A stretch of 64,000 nt of DNA from Tsukamurella spumae. GTDB taxonomy: Bacteria > Actinomycetota > Actinomycetes > Mycobacteriales > Mycobacteriaceae. Positions 10,244 to 18,280 of this stretch are shown in pieces. Within the stretch, counting starts at the first letter, position 1; the number at the start of each line of letters is the position of its first letter. A model generated the notes under the pieces. It did not search any database. It worked only from the letters and a program-made list of their open reading frames with translations, and was not told the DNA's origin. Made by a program: the position numbers and the translations under genes. Location: NCBI RefSeq assembly GCF_012396015.1, contig NZ_JAAXOQ010000006.1:115254-179253 (forward strand). Reading direction: 5' to 3'.

Positions 10244-11170
10244 ATGCTGAGATTTCTCCTGAGCCGGCTCGGGCAGTTGGTCATCGTCTTCTTCGGTGCC
10301 ACGCTGCTGATCTACGCGCTCGTCTTCCTCGTGCCGTCCGACCCGATCGCCGCGCTCGGCGGTGACCGGCAGCTGCCGCCCGACGTGGTCGAGGGCCTGC
10401 GCGCTCAGTACCACTTGGACCAGCCCTTCTTCGTGCAGTACTGGTACTACATCAAGGGCGCGCTCACGCTCGACTTCGGCACCTCGTTCTCGGGGCAGCC
10501 GGTGTGGGACGTGATGAAGCGGGCCTTCCCCGTCACCGTGAACCTGGCGCTCATCGCGCTCGCGGTGGAGGCGATCCTCGGAATCTTCTTCGGTGTCCTG
10601 GCCGGCCTCAAGAAGGGGAAGATCTTCGACACCACGATCCTGTTCGTGTCGCTGATCATCATCGCGGTGCCGATCTTCGTGCTGGGCTTCATCGCGCAGT
10701 ACGTCTTCGGCGTGAAACTGCAGTGGTTCCCGGTCACCGTCGGCGGCAACCTGGACTTCTACCACCTGCTGCTGCCGGGCATCGTCCTCGGGTTGGTGTC
10801 CTTCGCGTATGTCGTGCGGCTCACCCGCTCGCAGGTGGCGGAGAACCTGACCGCCGACTTCGTGCGGACCGCCACCGCCAAGGGCCTCCCGCGCTGGCGG
10901 GTCGTGGTGGTGCACGTGCTGCGGAACTCTCTGATCCCGGTGGTCACCTTCCTGGGCGCCGACCTCGGCGCGCTGATGGGCGGCGCCCTCGTCACGGAGG
11001 GAATCTTCAACGTGCCCGGCGTGGGCGGCACCATCTACCAGGCGGTGATCCGCGGCGAGGCACCCACGGTCGTCTCGTTCGTCACCGTGCTCATCCTGAT
11101 CTATCTGATCTCCAACGTGGTGGTCGACCTGCTCTACGCCGCCCTCGACCCGAGGATTCGCTATGCCTGA
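10244..11170 (+). CDS. dppB: Dipeptide ABC transporter permease DppB
   Basis: A 308-residue inner-membrane permease of the DppB/OppB type with an N-terminal LLSRLGQLVIVFFGATLL helix and five further helices. The EAA-type cytoplasmic loop that contacts the ATPase is seen as RTATAKGLPRWRVVVVHVLRN. The GGALVTEGIFNVPGVG segment is typical of the subfamily. It starts six bases after dppA, and its last eight bases overlap the start of dppC, which indicates translational coupling. Confidence 0.92.
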   Translation: MLRFLLSRLGQLVIVFFGATLLIYALVFLVPSDPIAALGGDRQLPPDVVEGLRAQYHLDQPFFVQYWYYIKGALTLDFGTSFSGQPVWDVMKRAFPVTVNLALIALAVEAILGIFFGVLAGLKKGKIFDTTILFVSLIIIAVPIFVLGFIAQYVFGVKLQWFPVTVGGNLDFYHLLLPGIVLGLVSFAYVVRLTRSQVAENLTADFVRTATAKGLPRWRVVVVHVLRNSLIPVVTFLGADLGALMGGALVTEGIFNVPGVGGTIYQAVIRGEAPTVVSFVTVLILIYLISNVVVDLLYAALDPRIRYA

Positions 11171-12116
11171 CAACAAGATCTACCCGGGACAGGAACGCTT
11201 CGTCGCCTCCGCGGAGGACGTCAAGGTGGGAGCGGTCGACGCGGTCGACACCGACTCGGCACCCGCGGGCTTCTGGAAGTCGGCGTGGATGGAGCTTCGC
11301 CGCAAGCCCGTCTTCATCATCGCGTCGATCATGCTGATTCTGATCCTGCTGGTCGTCATCTGGCCGAGCCTGTTCAACTTCGCCGGTCAGGACCCGCAGT
11401 TCAAGGATCTCCAGCAGTCCCTGCTCTCGCCGGGCGGTGACCACCTGCTGGGAACGGATCAGCAGGGCCGGGACATCTTCGCGCGGATGGTCTACGGCGC
11501 TCGGGCATCGGTGCTCGTCGGGGTCCTCACGACGATCGTGGTGGTGGTGATCGGCGGTCTGTTGGGCACCATCGCCGGCTTCTACGGCGGCTGGCTCGAC
11601 TCCGTGATCGCCCGCGTCGCCGACATCTTCTTCGGCATCCCGCTGATGCTGGCCGCGGTCGTGGTCATGCAGATGATCAAGGACCGCACCGTCTTCACCG
11701 TGGTCTTCGTGTTGGCGATCTTCAGCTGGCCGCAGATCGCCCGGATCGCGCGGTCGGCCGCCATCTCGATCCGGAACGAGGAGTTCATCACCGCGTCGAA
11801 GTCGTTGGGGGCCTCCAAGGTCCGCACGCTGTTCACGCACGTGATCCCGAACTGCCTCGGCCCGATCATCGTGATCGCGACCATCTCCCTCGGTATCTAC
11901 ATCGTCACCGAGGCCACGCTCTCGTACCTCGGCATCGGCCTCCCGGCCACCGAGGTCTCGTGGGGCCAGGACATCGCCTCCGGGCAGGACCTGCTGCGCG
12001 AGGGCACCCCGATCCTGTTCTACCCCGCCGGCGCCCTGGCGCTCACCGTGCTCACGTTCATGATGCTCGGTGACGTCCTGCGCGACGCTCTCGATCCGAA
12101 GGCGAGGACCCGCTGA
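11163..12116 (+). CDS. dppC: Dipeptide ABC transporter permease DppC
   Basis: A 317-residue permease with a cytoplasmic N-terminus of about 45 residues and six membrane helices. The HLLGTDQQGRDIFARMVYG stretch at about 95-113 is a DppC/OppC signature. The EAA loop reads ITASKSLGASKVRTLFTHVIPN. It pairs with DppB to form the channel. Its ATG lies inside the dppB 3' end, and its TGA shares a base with the next ATG. Confidence 0.92.
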   Translation: MPDNKIYPGQERFVASAEDVKVGAVDAVDTDSAPAGFWKSAWMELRRKPVFIIASIMLILILLVVIWPSLFNFAGQDPQFKDLQQSLLSPGGDHLLGTDQQGRDIFARMVYGARASVLVGVLTTIVVVVIGGLLGTIAGFYGGWLDSVIARVADIFFGIPLMLAAVVVMQMIKDRTVFTVVFVLAIFSWPQIARIARSAAISIRNEEFITASKSLGASKVRTLFTHVIPNCLGPIIVIATISLGIYIVTEATLSYLGIGLPATEVSWGQDIASGQDLLREGTPILFYPAGALALTVLTFMMLGDVLRDALDPKARTR

Positions 12117-13831
12117 TGAGTGCTCAACCCGAACCCCTCCTCGAGATCCGCGACCTGGTCGTCGAGTTCCGGGTGCAGGACCGCCAGGTACAGGCCGTGC
12201 GGGGTGCCAACCTCACGGTCTACCCGGGCCAGACGGTGGCCATCGTCGGCGAGTCCGGCTCGGGCAAGTCCACGACGGCCGCGGCCGTGATGGGCTTGCT
12301 GCAGGGCACCGGCAAGGTGGCCGGCGGCCAGATCGTGTTCGACGGCCAGGACCTCTCGCACGCCTCGGAGAAGGACTTCCAGAAGATCCGCGGAAGCGGC
12401 ATCGGCCTGGTGCCGCAGGATCCGAACACGAACCTCAATCCGTTGTGGCGGGTGGGGTTCCAGGTCCGGGAGACGCTCAAGGCGAACAACGCGGAACAGG
12501 GTGACGCCAAGAAGCGGGCGATCGAGCTGCTGGCCGAGGCCGGCATGAAGGATCCCGACAAGCGCGTCAATCAGTACCCGCACGAGTTCTCGGGCGGCAT
12601 GAAGCAGCGCGCGCTCATCGCGATCGGCCTGGCCTGCCGGCCGAAGCTGCTGATCGCCGACGAGCCCACGTCGGCCCTGGACGTGACGGTGCAGCGACAG
12701 ATCCTCGACCACCTCGAGTCGCTCACGCAGGAGCTGGGGACCGCGGTGCTGCTCATCACGCACGACCTGGGGCTGGCCGCCGAGCGGGCCAGCCATCTGG
12801 TGGTGATGTACAAGGGGCGGGTCGTGGAATCCGGTCCGGCGCTGGACATCCTGCAGGATCCCCAGCACGAGTACACCAAGCGGCTCGTCGCCGCGGCACC
12901 GTCGCTCGCGGCCCGCAGGACGGACGCACCGTCGGTCACCGAGGTCCGGGAGCCGGCGGCCGTTGCGCGGGACGAGAAGGTGTACGGCGAGACGCTCACG
13001 GGCGAGGCCCAGGACGCGTCGACGAAGGGGATCGAGGAGGTGGTCGTCGCCTCGCACCTGGTGAAGGACTTCCCGATCCGTGGGTCGCTGCCCTTCCAGA
13101 GCAGCGACTTCCGCGCGGTCGACGATGTCAGCTTCACCATGCTGCGCGGCACCACGACCGCGGTGGTCGGCGAGTCCGGCTCGGGCAAGTCGACGGTGGC
13201 GCAGATGGTGTTGGGCCTGCTCGAGCCGACCAGCGGCACCGTCGAGTTCGATGGGACGGACGTGCGCGCCCTGCAGGGCGCGGAGGCCAAGAAGTTCCGG
13301 CGGCGGGTGCAGCCCGTGTTCCAGAACCCCTACGGCTCTTTGGATCCGATGTACTCGATCTACCGCGCCATCACCGAGCCGCTGGTGGTGCACGGTGTCG
13401 GCGACAAGAACTCGCGGGTGGATCGGGCGAAGGAACTGCTCGAGATGGTGGCGCTCCCGAACGACACCATGCACCGGTACCCCAACGAGTTGTCCGGCGG
13501 TCAGCGGCAGCGCGTCGCGATCGCGCGGGCGCTGGCGCTCAACCCCGAGGTCATCGTGCTCGACGAGGCGGTCTCGGCGCTCGACGTGCTGGTGCAGGCC
13601 CAGATCCTGACCCTGCTCGAAGGGCTCCAGCAGGAGTTGGGCCTGACCTACCTGTTCATCACCCACGATCTGGCGGTGGTCAAGCAGATCGCGCACCAGA
13701 CGCTGGTGATGGCCGGTGGCAAGGTGATGGAGCAGGGACCGACGGACCGGGTGTACGACAACCCGACCTCGGACTACACGCGCAAGCTGATCGACGCCAT
13801 CCCCGGCGGGTCGATCGAGCTCGCGGGCTGA
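12116..13831 (+). CDS. dppD: Dipeptide ABC transporter ATP-binding protein (DppD-DppF fusion type)
   Basis: A 571-residue protein with two complete ABC domains in one chain. Both have the Walker A GESGSGKST. The first has the signature FSGGMKQR and Walker B LLIADEPTSALD. The second has LSGGQRQR and a variant Walker B VIVLDEAVSALD in place of the usual DEPTSALD. The catalytic glutamate follows Walker B in both. It powers peptide import through DppB/DppC. The arrangement matches Rv3663c. The ATG overlaps the dppC stop (TGATG). It ends 58 bases before the next gene. Confidence 0.92.
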   Translation: MSAQPEPLLEIRDLVVEFRVQDRQVQAVRGANLTVYPGQTVAIVGESGSGKSTTAAAVMGLLQGTGKVAGGQIVFDGQDLSHASEKDFQKIRGSGIGLVPQDPNTNLNPLWRVGFQVRETLKANNAEQGDAKKRAIELLAEAGMKDPDKRVNQYPHEFSGGMKQRALIAIGLACRPKLLIADEPTSALDVTVQRQILDHLESLTQELGTAVLLITHDLGLAAERASHLVVMYKGRVVESGPALDILQDPQHEYTKRLVAAAPSLAARRTDAPSVTEVREPAAVARDEKVYGETLTGEAQDASTKGIEEVVVASHLVKDFPIRGSLPFQSSDFRAVDDVSFTMLRGTTTAVVGESGSGKSTVAQMVLGLLEPTSGTVEFDGTDVRALQGAEAKKFRRRVQPVFQNPYGSLDPMYSIYRAITEPLVVHGVGDKNSRVDRAKELLEMVALPNDTMHRYPNELSGGQRQRVAIARALALNPEVIVLDEAVSALDVLVQAQILTLLEGLQQELGLTYLFITHDLAVVKQIAHQTLVMAGGKVMEQGPTDRVYDNPTSDYTRKLIDAIPGGSIELAG

Positions 13832-13877
13832 TCCGCGGGGCGCCGGGCAGGGCGGCCGGGCGGCGGCGCGACCGGGC

Positions 13878-13883
13878 TAGGGT
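13878..13883 (+). promoter_or_regulatory. -10 element of the Fic-like gene, leaderless type
   Basis: TAGGGT is followed by six bases and then the ATG at 13890, with no Shine-Dalgarno sequence. The spacing fits a transcript that begins on the start codon and gives this gene its own promoter, separate from the dpp operon. Confidence 0.5.
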
Positions 13884-13889
13884 GGGCTC

Positions 13890-14627
13890 ATGACCGACCC
13901 GCTGAGCCCGCTCGTCGCCGTGCCCGCCGTCGCGGAGGCGGCCGCCGCTGCCCGGGAGGCGCTCGCGAAGGTGCACCGTCATCCCGCGAACCGTCGTCAG
14001 TGGCGGGCGACGGCCACGGAATCGTCGTTGCGCGGTGCCCGCGCGTCGGCGGCGCTCGACGGTGCCGCGGTCGCGCTGAGCCGCGACGAGCTGATCAACG
14101 ACCCCGTCCTGGCGGGCGCGATGCGCGCCTACCAGGCGATCGACGGCGACCTGCTGGACGCGAGCGTCGGGGTGTGGCGCCGCGCGCCGCTCCAGGTGCT
14201 GGCCCGGCTGCACACCCTGGCCGCCGCCGATCTGGTCGACGGTGACGATTCCCGGCTCGGCCGGCCACGACCGGGCGCGGGCGAGCGGCTCTCGCTGCTC
14301 GCGCAGCTGGTCACGGGCGGTACGCAGGCACCCGCACCGGTGATCGCGGCTGTCGTGCACGGGGAACTGCTGTCGCTGCGGCCCTTCGAGGTGTCCGACG
14401 GGGTGGTCGCCCGCGCGGCGTCGCGCCTGGTGACCGTGGCGTCCGGCCTGGACCCGCACGCGCTGGGGATCCCCGAGACCACATGGCTCAAGTTCGCCCC
14501 GAGCTACGCCGATGCCGCGGACGCGTTCGGGATGGGCGACCCCGACGGTGTGGTGGCGTGGGTGGTGCTGTGCTGCCAGGCGCTGGAGGCCGGCGGCGGG
14601 GAGGCGTTGGCCCTCGCTGAGCGCTGA
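13890..14627 (+). CDS. Degenerate Fic-like protein (Rv3662c homologue)
   Basis: A 245-residue alanine-rich protein at the position of M. tuberculosis Rv3662c. Its plan resembles Fic/DOC proteins: an ASAALDG segment near 55, helices with LARLHTLAAADLVDG, a GRPRPG loop, and LRPFEVSDGVVARAASRLV at about 168-186. The last aligns with the Fic motif HPFxxGNGRxxR, but the catalytic His is Arg and the GNGR core is lost. AMP transfer is thus unlikely, and a structural or regulatory role is inferred. It converges on the putative sRNA region. Assignment to Fic rests on this motif alone. Confidence 0.65.
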   Translation: MTDPLSPLVAVPAVAEAAAAAREALAKVHRHPANRRQWRATATESSLRGARASAALDGAAVALSRDELINDPVLAGAMRAYQAIDGDLLDASVGVWRRAPLQVLARLHTLAAADLVDGDDSRLGRPRPGAGERLSLLAQLVTGGTQAPAPVIAAVVHGELLSLRPFEVSDGVVARAASRLVTVASGLDPHALGIPETTWLKFAPSYADAADAFGMGDPDGVVAWVVLCCQALEAGGGEALALAER

Positions 14628-14659
14628 CCGGACGAGCGCTCCGTACCCCGGACATGCGC

Positions 14660-14731
14660 AACGGCGACCCGGCCTGAGCTCCAGGTGCGCACCTGGCGGT
14701 GTGTCCTGGAGAACGGGTCCGAATCGCCGTT
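14660..14731. repeat. Long imperfect inverted repeat, likely 3' structure of the sRNA
   Basis: Arms 14660-14672 and 14719-14731 pair over 13 positions with two mismatches (AACGGCGA...CGG against its complement). Inside them CTCCAGG (14679-14685) pairs with CCTGGAG (14705-14711). The inner arm also overlaps a 16-base perfect palindrome at 14681-14696. The structure lies just past the end of the Fic-like gene and at the expected 3' end of the leftward sRNA, so it may end transcription from one or both sides. Confidence 0.5.
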
Positions 14732-14984
14732 CGCTAGCACGGATCCCGGTTACCAAGCGTGCGTGAGGGTGGGCTGTATTACGGCCTCGGCGTACCCGGA
14801 GAGAGGTCCACTAGCCGCAGACCTTGTGCTGACCACGAAATTTCTCCGGTGACGCAGGCTGACAGCGCTTTCCGCCATAGGTGGCGAGCTCCGCGTGGGT
14901 GCCTGGTGTCCGTGCTGGGAGCCTTGACGCTCAGGGATCCTCGACCTTCTCTTCCGGTGAGGATCTGGCTTTGCGCCGCTCCGT
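14690..14984 (-). ncRNA. Putative Ms1/MTS2823-type small RNA (6S-like, RNA polymerase binding)
   Basis: This 438-base gap between the Rv3661 and Rv3662c homologues has no plausible protein gene. In M. tuberculosis the abundant sRNA MTS2823 lies in exactly this gap, transcribed in the direction of Rv3661; its M. smegmatis counterpart Ms1 binds the RNA polymerase core. Here the corresponding strand is minus. It carries a strong promoter ending at 14991, so the start would be near 14984, and a roughly 300-nt RNA would end near the structured repeat at 14660-14731. Ends are estimates. I have not aligned the RNA to Ms1; the call rests on synteny, promoter and lack of coding. Confidence 0.6.
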
Positions 14985-14990
14985 GATTCA

Positions 14991-15019
14991 TTTCTACCCT
15001 GTGATCGGCGTCACAGCAA
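14991..15019 (-). promoter_or_regulatory. Sigma-A-type promoter of the putative sRNA
   Basis: The minus strand reads TTGCTG (15014-15019), a 17-base spacer, and TAGAAA (14991-14996), near-consensus for the housekeeping sigma factor. It points into the non-coding gap, not towards any protein gene on that strand. Start is expected about seven bases past 14991. Confidence 0.65.
15000..15015. promoter_or_regulatory. CRP-type operator inside the sRNA promoter
   Basis: TGTGATCGGCGTCACA is a perfect TGTGA-N6-TCACA site, the consensus of E. coli CRP and of the mycobacterial CRP (Rv3676). It overlaps the -35 element and fills most of the spacer of the leftward promoter, a position where a bound regulator would normally block RNA polymerase. 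Repression by CRP/cAMP is inferred from position. Confidence 0.65.
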
Positions 15020-15065
15020 GGGGTGTGCGCGAAATTTCCACGAGGATGTGGATCGAGAGCCGCTA

Positions 15066-15887
15066 TCAGCGCTTCTTCCGGTGCAGCGCAAGGTAAGTCG
15101 CGAACCCCGCACCTGCGGTGATCACGCCGAGGCCCGCCGTCGCGAGGACGGAGTTCCGCGACGGGGTCGGGATCCGGTCCCGGAGCGGGGCGGGGTTGGA
15201 GAAGGACACGACGGGCCAGCCGCGCTCGGACGCCTCTTTGCGCAGGCCGCGGTCGGGGTTCACCGCGGTCGGGTGGCCGACGGCGGCGAGCATCGGGACA
15301 TCGGTGATCGAGTCGGAGTACGCGAAACTCTGCTCGAGGTCGTAGCCGTGCTCGGCGGCGAGCGCCTCCATGGCGACCACCTTGTTCTCGCCGTAGCAGT
15401 AGAACTCCACCTCGCCGGCGTACTTGCCGTCCTCGACCTTCATCTTCGAGGCGACGGCGTAGTCGGCACTCAGCATGTCGGCGATCGGGGCGACCATCTC
15501 CTCGCCGGAGGCCGAGACGATGACCACGTCGTGCCCGCGGGCGTGGTGCCCGGCGATCAGCTCGGAGGCCTCCGCGAACACCAGCGGATTGACGACATCG
15601 TGCAGGGCCTCACGCACGATGGAGGAGACCTGCTCGACGTTCCAGCCCTCGCACATCTGCGTGAGGTGATCGCGCATGCGCTCCATCTGGTCGTGATCGG
15701 CGGCGGTGAGCATCATGAGGAACTGCGCATAGCTCGACTTGAGCACTGCGCGGCGGTTGAGGAGCCCCTCATCGAAGAAGGGACGCGAGAACGCCAGCGC
15801 GGACGATTTCGCGATGATCGTCTTGTCCAGGTCGAAGAAGGCGGCGACCCGGCGCACCGGGGCCTCGTCGGGCGCGGTTGGGCTCAC
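15066..15887 (-). CDS. HAD-IB family phosphatase with C-terminal membrane anchor (Rv3661 homologue)
   Basis: A 273-residue SerB-like haloacid dehalogenase phosphatase. Motif I is FFDLDKTIIAKSS near residue 15, with both catalytic aspartates. Motif II is VIVSASGEEM, and motif IV is FAYSDSITDVPML. The C-terminus has one hydrophobic helix (LATAGLGVITAGAGFATYLAL) followed by HRKKR, so it should be membrane-tethered. It is the syntenic match of Rv3661. The GTG start at 15887 lies seven bases after a TAGTGT hexamer, which suggests a leaderless message. The substrate is unknown; phosphoserine and lysophospholipids are possibilities in this family. Confidence 0.85.
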   Translation of the reverse strand: MSPTAPDEAPVRRVAAFFDLDKTIIAKSSALAFSRPFFDEGLLNRRAVLKSSYAQFLMMLTAADHDQMERMRDHLTQMCEGWNVEQVSSIVREALHDVVNPLVFAEASELIAGHHARGHDVVIVSASGEEMVAPIADMLSADYAVASKMKVEDGKYAGEVEFYCYGENKVVAMEALAAEHGYDLEQSFAYSDSITDVPMLAAVGHPTAVNPDRGLRKEASERGWPVVSFSNPAPLRDRIPTPSRNSVLATAGLGVITAGAGFATYLALHRKKR

Positions 15888-15894
15888 GCGGAAC

Positions 15895-15900
15895 ACACTA
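15895..15900 (-). promoter_or_regulatory. -10 element of the HAD phosphatase gene, leaderless type
   Basis: The minus strand reads TAGTGT, seven bases, then the GTG start. No ribosome-binding site is present. Confidence 0.45.
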
Positions 15901-16034
15901 CCGTTGCCACATCGATCGGTGCTCCGCAAGAGCGGACCCCGGATTCCTCCACAGGTTTCTCGAACGGTGCGATTCATCCACAGGCCGGGGTGGGATCGAG
16001 GGAACCCGCCGGTCCGGGACGCGATGCTGGGCAC

Positions 16035-17102
16035 ATGCGAGGGATCGAGATCGGCATGGCGGTGGCCGACGGTGCGCTGGCGGACGACGTGCGGCGCGCG
16101 GCCGCGGCGGCGGCGCGCGCGGTCACGGACATCGACCGGGGCCGGCCGCGCGCCGGGTGGGCATCGGCCGCGGGCCTGGTACTGGACCTGGGCGCGGCCA
16201 CGGCGATGGCTGAGGCCGCCCGGGGCGGCGGGCTGCCCCGTCGGGAGGGTGTCGCGATCGTGGCGTCCCAGGCCGGGATGGCGGAGCTCGCGGCCGCGGT
16301 GGACGTGGGCGCCGCGCAGGTCTTCGTCCTTCCCGCGCAGGTGCGGGACCTCGCTCGATTCCTCGCCGCCCGCGAGCCGGACGATGGTGAGCGGTCCAGA
16401 GTCGTGGCCGTCGTCGGCGGGCACGGCGGCGCGGGCGCCTCGGTGCTCGCCGCCGCGGTGGCGGTCGCGGCGCCGGGCCGGGGCGTTACGGCGCTGGCCG
16501 TCGATGCCGATCCGTGGGGCGGCGGCCTGGACCTGCTGCTGGGCTGCGCGGATCTGCCGGGCCTGCGCTGGGGCGATCTGGCGGTGCGGGGTGGGCACGT
16601 CCCGTCCGATGCGCTCGTGGCGGCGCTCCCCGGCCGGGCCGGCGCCGTGGCGGTGCTCTCCGCGGGCGGGGCCGGCGTCCCCGAGATCCCCGTCGAGGGC
16701 CTGCTCGCGGTCATCGACGCGGGGCGACGCAGCGTCGGGGTCACCGTCGTCGACCTGCCACGCCGAGACGACCCGGCCACCTCGGCGTGCCTGGAGGTCG
16801 CGGATGTCGTGGTCGTGGTGGTCGGGGCCACCGTTCGCGGCTGCGCGGCGGGCCGGGCCGTCGCCGCCGGGGTGGCGGGCCGGGCCCGATCGGTCGGACT
16901 GGTCGTCCGCGGACCGTCGCCGGGCGGGCTGTCGGCACGTGATGTCGAGCGGGCCGTGGGGCTCCCGCTCCTGGCGTCGATGCGCCCGCAGCCCCGCCTC
17001 GACGAGCAGCTCGACGGTGCCGGGCTGCGCCTGCGCCGGGGCACGCCCCTCGCGGTCGCGGCCGGACGGGTTCTCGACGGCGTGCGGCGAGGTGCGGCGT
17101 GA
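16035..17102 (+). CDS. ssd: Septum-site-determining protein Ssd (CpaE/MinD-like)
   Basis: A 355-residue ParA/MinD-superfamily protein matching Rv3660c (Ssd), the CpaE-like localisation factor at the head of mycobacterial Tad loci. An N-terminal receiver-like region (1-115) is followed by a deviant Walker A, VVGGHGGAGASVL. It lacks the usual lysines of KGGxGKT, so ATP hydrolysis is doubtful. A Walker A'-like AVDADPWGGGLDLLLG follows. The ATG at 16035 fits the family length; there is no strong ribosome-binding site. Its TGA overlaps the GTG of tadA by four bases, which places it first in the pilus operon. Confidence 0.85.
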   Translation: MRGIEIGMAVADGALADDVRRAAAAAARAVTDIDRGRPRAGWASAAGLVLDLGAATAMAEAARGGGLPRREGVAIVASQAGMAELAAAVDVGAAQVFVLPAQVRDLARFLAAREPDDGERSRVVAVVGGHGGAGASVLAAAVAVAAPGRGVTALAVDADPWGGGLDLLLGCADLPGLRWGDLAVRGGHVPSDALVAALPGRAGAVAVLSAGGAGVPEIPVEGLLAVIDAGRRSVGVTVVDLPRRDDPATSACLEVADVVVVVVGATVRGCAAGRAVAAGVAGRARSVGLVVRGPSPGGLSARDVERAVGLPLLASMRPQPRLDEQLDGAGLRLRRGTPLAVAAGRVLDGVRRGAA

Positions 17103-18280
17103 CCGCGCCGGATTCGGATCTGCTCGCCCGGGTGCGGGAGCGGCTGGCCCACACCGCCACCGCGCTCACGCCCGATGTCATGGCCGCCGCGCTGCGCGCG
17201 GAGTGCGGCGGCGTCCTGGGCGACACCGACCTGCTCGACGGTCTCGCCTACCTCGAGACGGAGCTCGTCGGCGCCGGCCGGCTCGAGCCCCTGCTCGCCG
17301 ACCCGGCAGTGGCGGACGTCCTCGTCGTGGGCCCACGGCGGGTCTGGGTCGACCGGGGAGCGGGCCTAGAGCTCACGGACGTCGTGTTCGAGGACGACGA
17401 TGCCGTCCGCAGGCTCGCGGCCCGGCTCGCGCTGACCGCGGGTCGCCGTCTCGACGACGCGCAGCCGTGGGTCGACGGGCATCTGCCCGCGGGGCCCGGC
17501 GGCCGGGCGGGCAGCGGGATCCGGCTGCACGCCGTGCTCCCGCCGCTGGCGCACGGTGGCACCTGCATCTCGCTGCGCGTGCTGCGGCCGGCCACCCAGA
17601 CACTCGACACGCTGATCGCCGGTGGCGCGGTACCGGCGGACGTGGCGGAGCTCGTGCGCCGGGTGGTGGCCGCGCGGCTCGCCTTCCTCGTCGTGGGCGG
17701 CACCGGTTCCGGGAAGACGACGCTGCTCAACGGGCTGCTCGGCGCGGTGGACGCGGACGAGCGGGTGCTGTGCGTCGAGGACGCGCACGAGCTCGATCCG
17801 GTGCACCCCCACGTGGTCTCGCTGCTCGCGCGCGGGGCCAATGTCGAGGGCGTCGGCGAGGTGACGGTCCGCGACCTGGTGCGACAGGCGCTGCGGATGC
17901 GGCCGGACCGGATCGTGGTCGGCGAGGTCCGCGGCGCGGAGGTCGTCGACCTCCTCACGGCGCTCAACACCGGCCACGACGGAGGTGCGGGCACCGTCCA
18001 CGCCAATTCCCCGCGGGAGGTCCCGGCCCGGCTCGAGGCGCTCGCCGCGCTGGGCGGGCTCGGCCGGGAGGCGCTGCATGCGCAGTTGGCGGCCGCCTTC
18101 CAGGTGGTCTTCTCGGTGCACCGCTGGCCGTCGGGCCGGCGGGGGCTGCGCAGCATCGGCGTGGTCGAGCGCGGTGCGAGCGGGTACGTGCGGGTACTGC
18201 CGGTCTGGGAGCGCGACGGCGGTTTCACGGGGGCCGCGGATCGGGTGTCCGCGCTGCTCGCGGAGCGGGGTGCGTCATGA
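17099..18280 (+). CDS. tadA: TadA/CpaF-type secretion ATPase
   Basis: A 393-residue hexameric secretion ATPase. Walker A is VVGGTGSGKTTLLNGLLG near residue 200. The Asp and His boxes follow, with RMRPDRIVVGEVRGAEVVDL and GTVHANSPRE. It energises assembly of the Flp/Tad pilus through TadB/TadC. It matches Rv3659c in order and length. It starts with GTG inside the ssd stop and its TGA overlaps the tadB ATG, so translation is coupled along the operon. Confidence 0.93.
   Translation: MTAPDSDLLARVRERLAHTATALTPDVMAAALRAECGGVLGDTDLLDGLAYLETELVGAGRLEPLLADPAVADVLVVGPRRVWVDRGAGLELTDVVFEDDDAVRRLAARLALTAGRRLDDAQPWVDGHLPAGPGGRAGSGIRLHAVLPPLAHGGTCISLRVLRPATQTLDTLIAGGAVPADVAELVRRVVAARLAFLVVGGTGSGKTTLLNGLLGAVDADERVLCVEDAHELDPVHPHVVSLLARGANVEGVGEVTVRDLVRQALRMRPDRIVVGEVRGAEVVDLLTALNTGHDGGAGTVHANSPREVPARLEALAALGGLGREALHAQLAAAFQVVFSVHRWPSGRRGLRSIGVVERGASGYVRVLPVWERDGGFTGAADRVSALLAERGAS

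Noticed and set aside
12116..13831. The second ABC domain as a separate gene
   Set aside because: The frame is continuous without an internal ribosome-binding site, and fused double ATPases are normal at this locus (Rv3663c).
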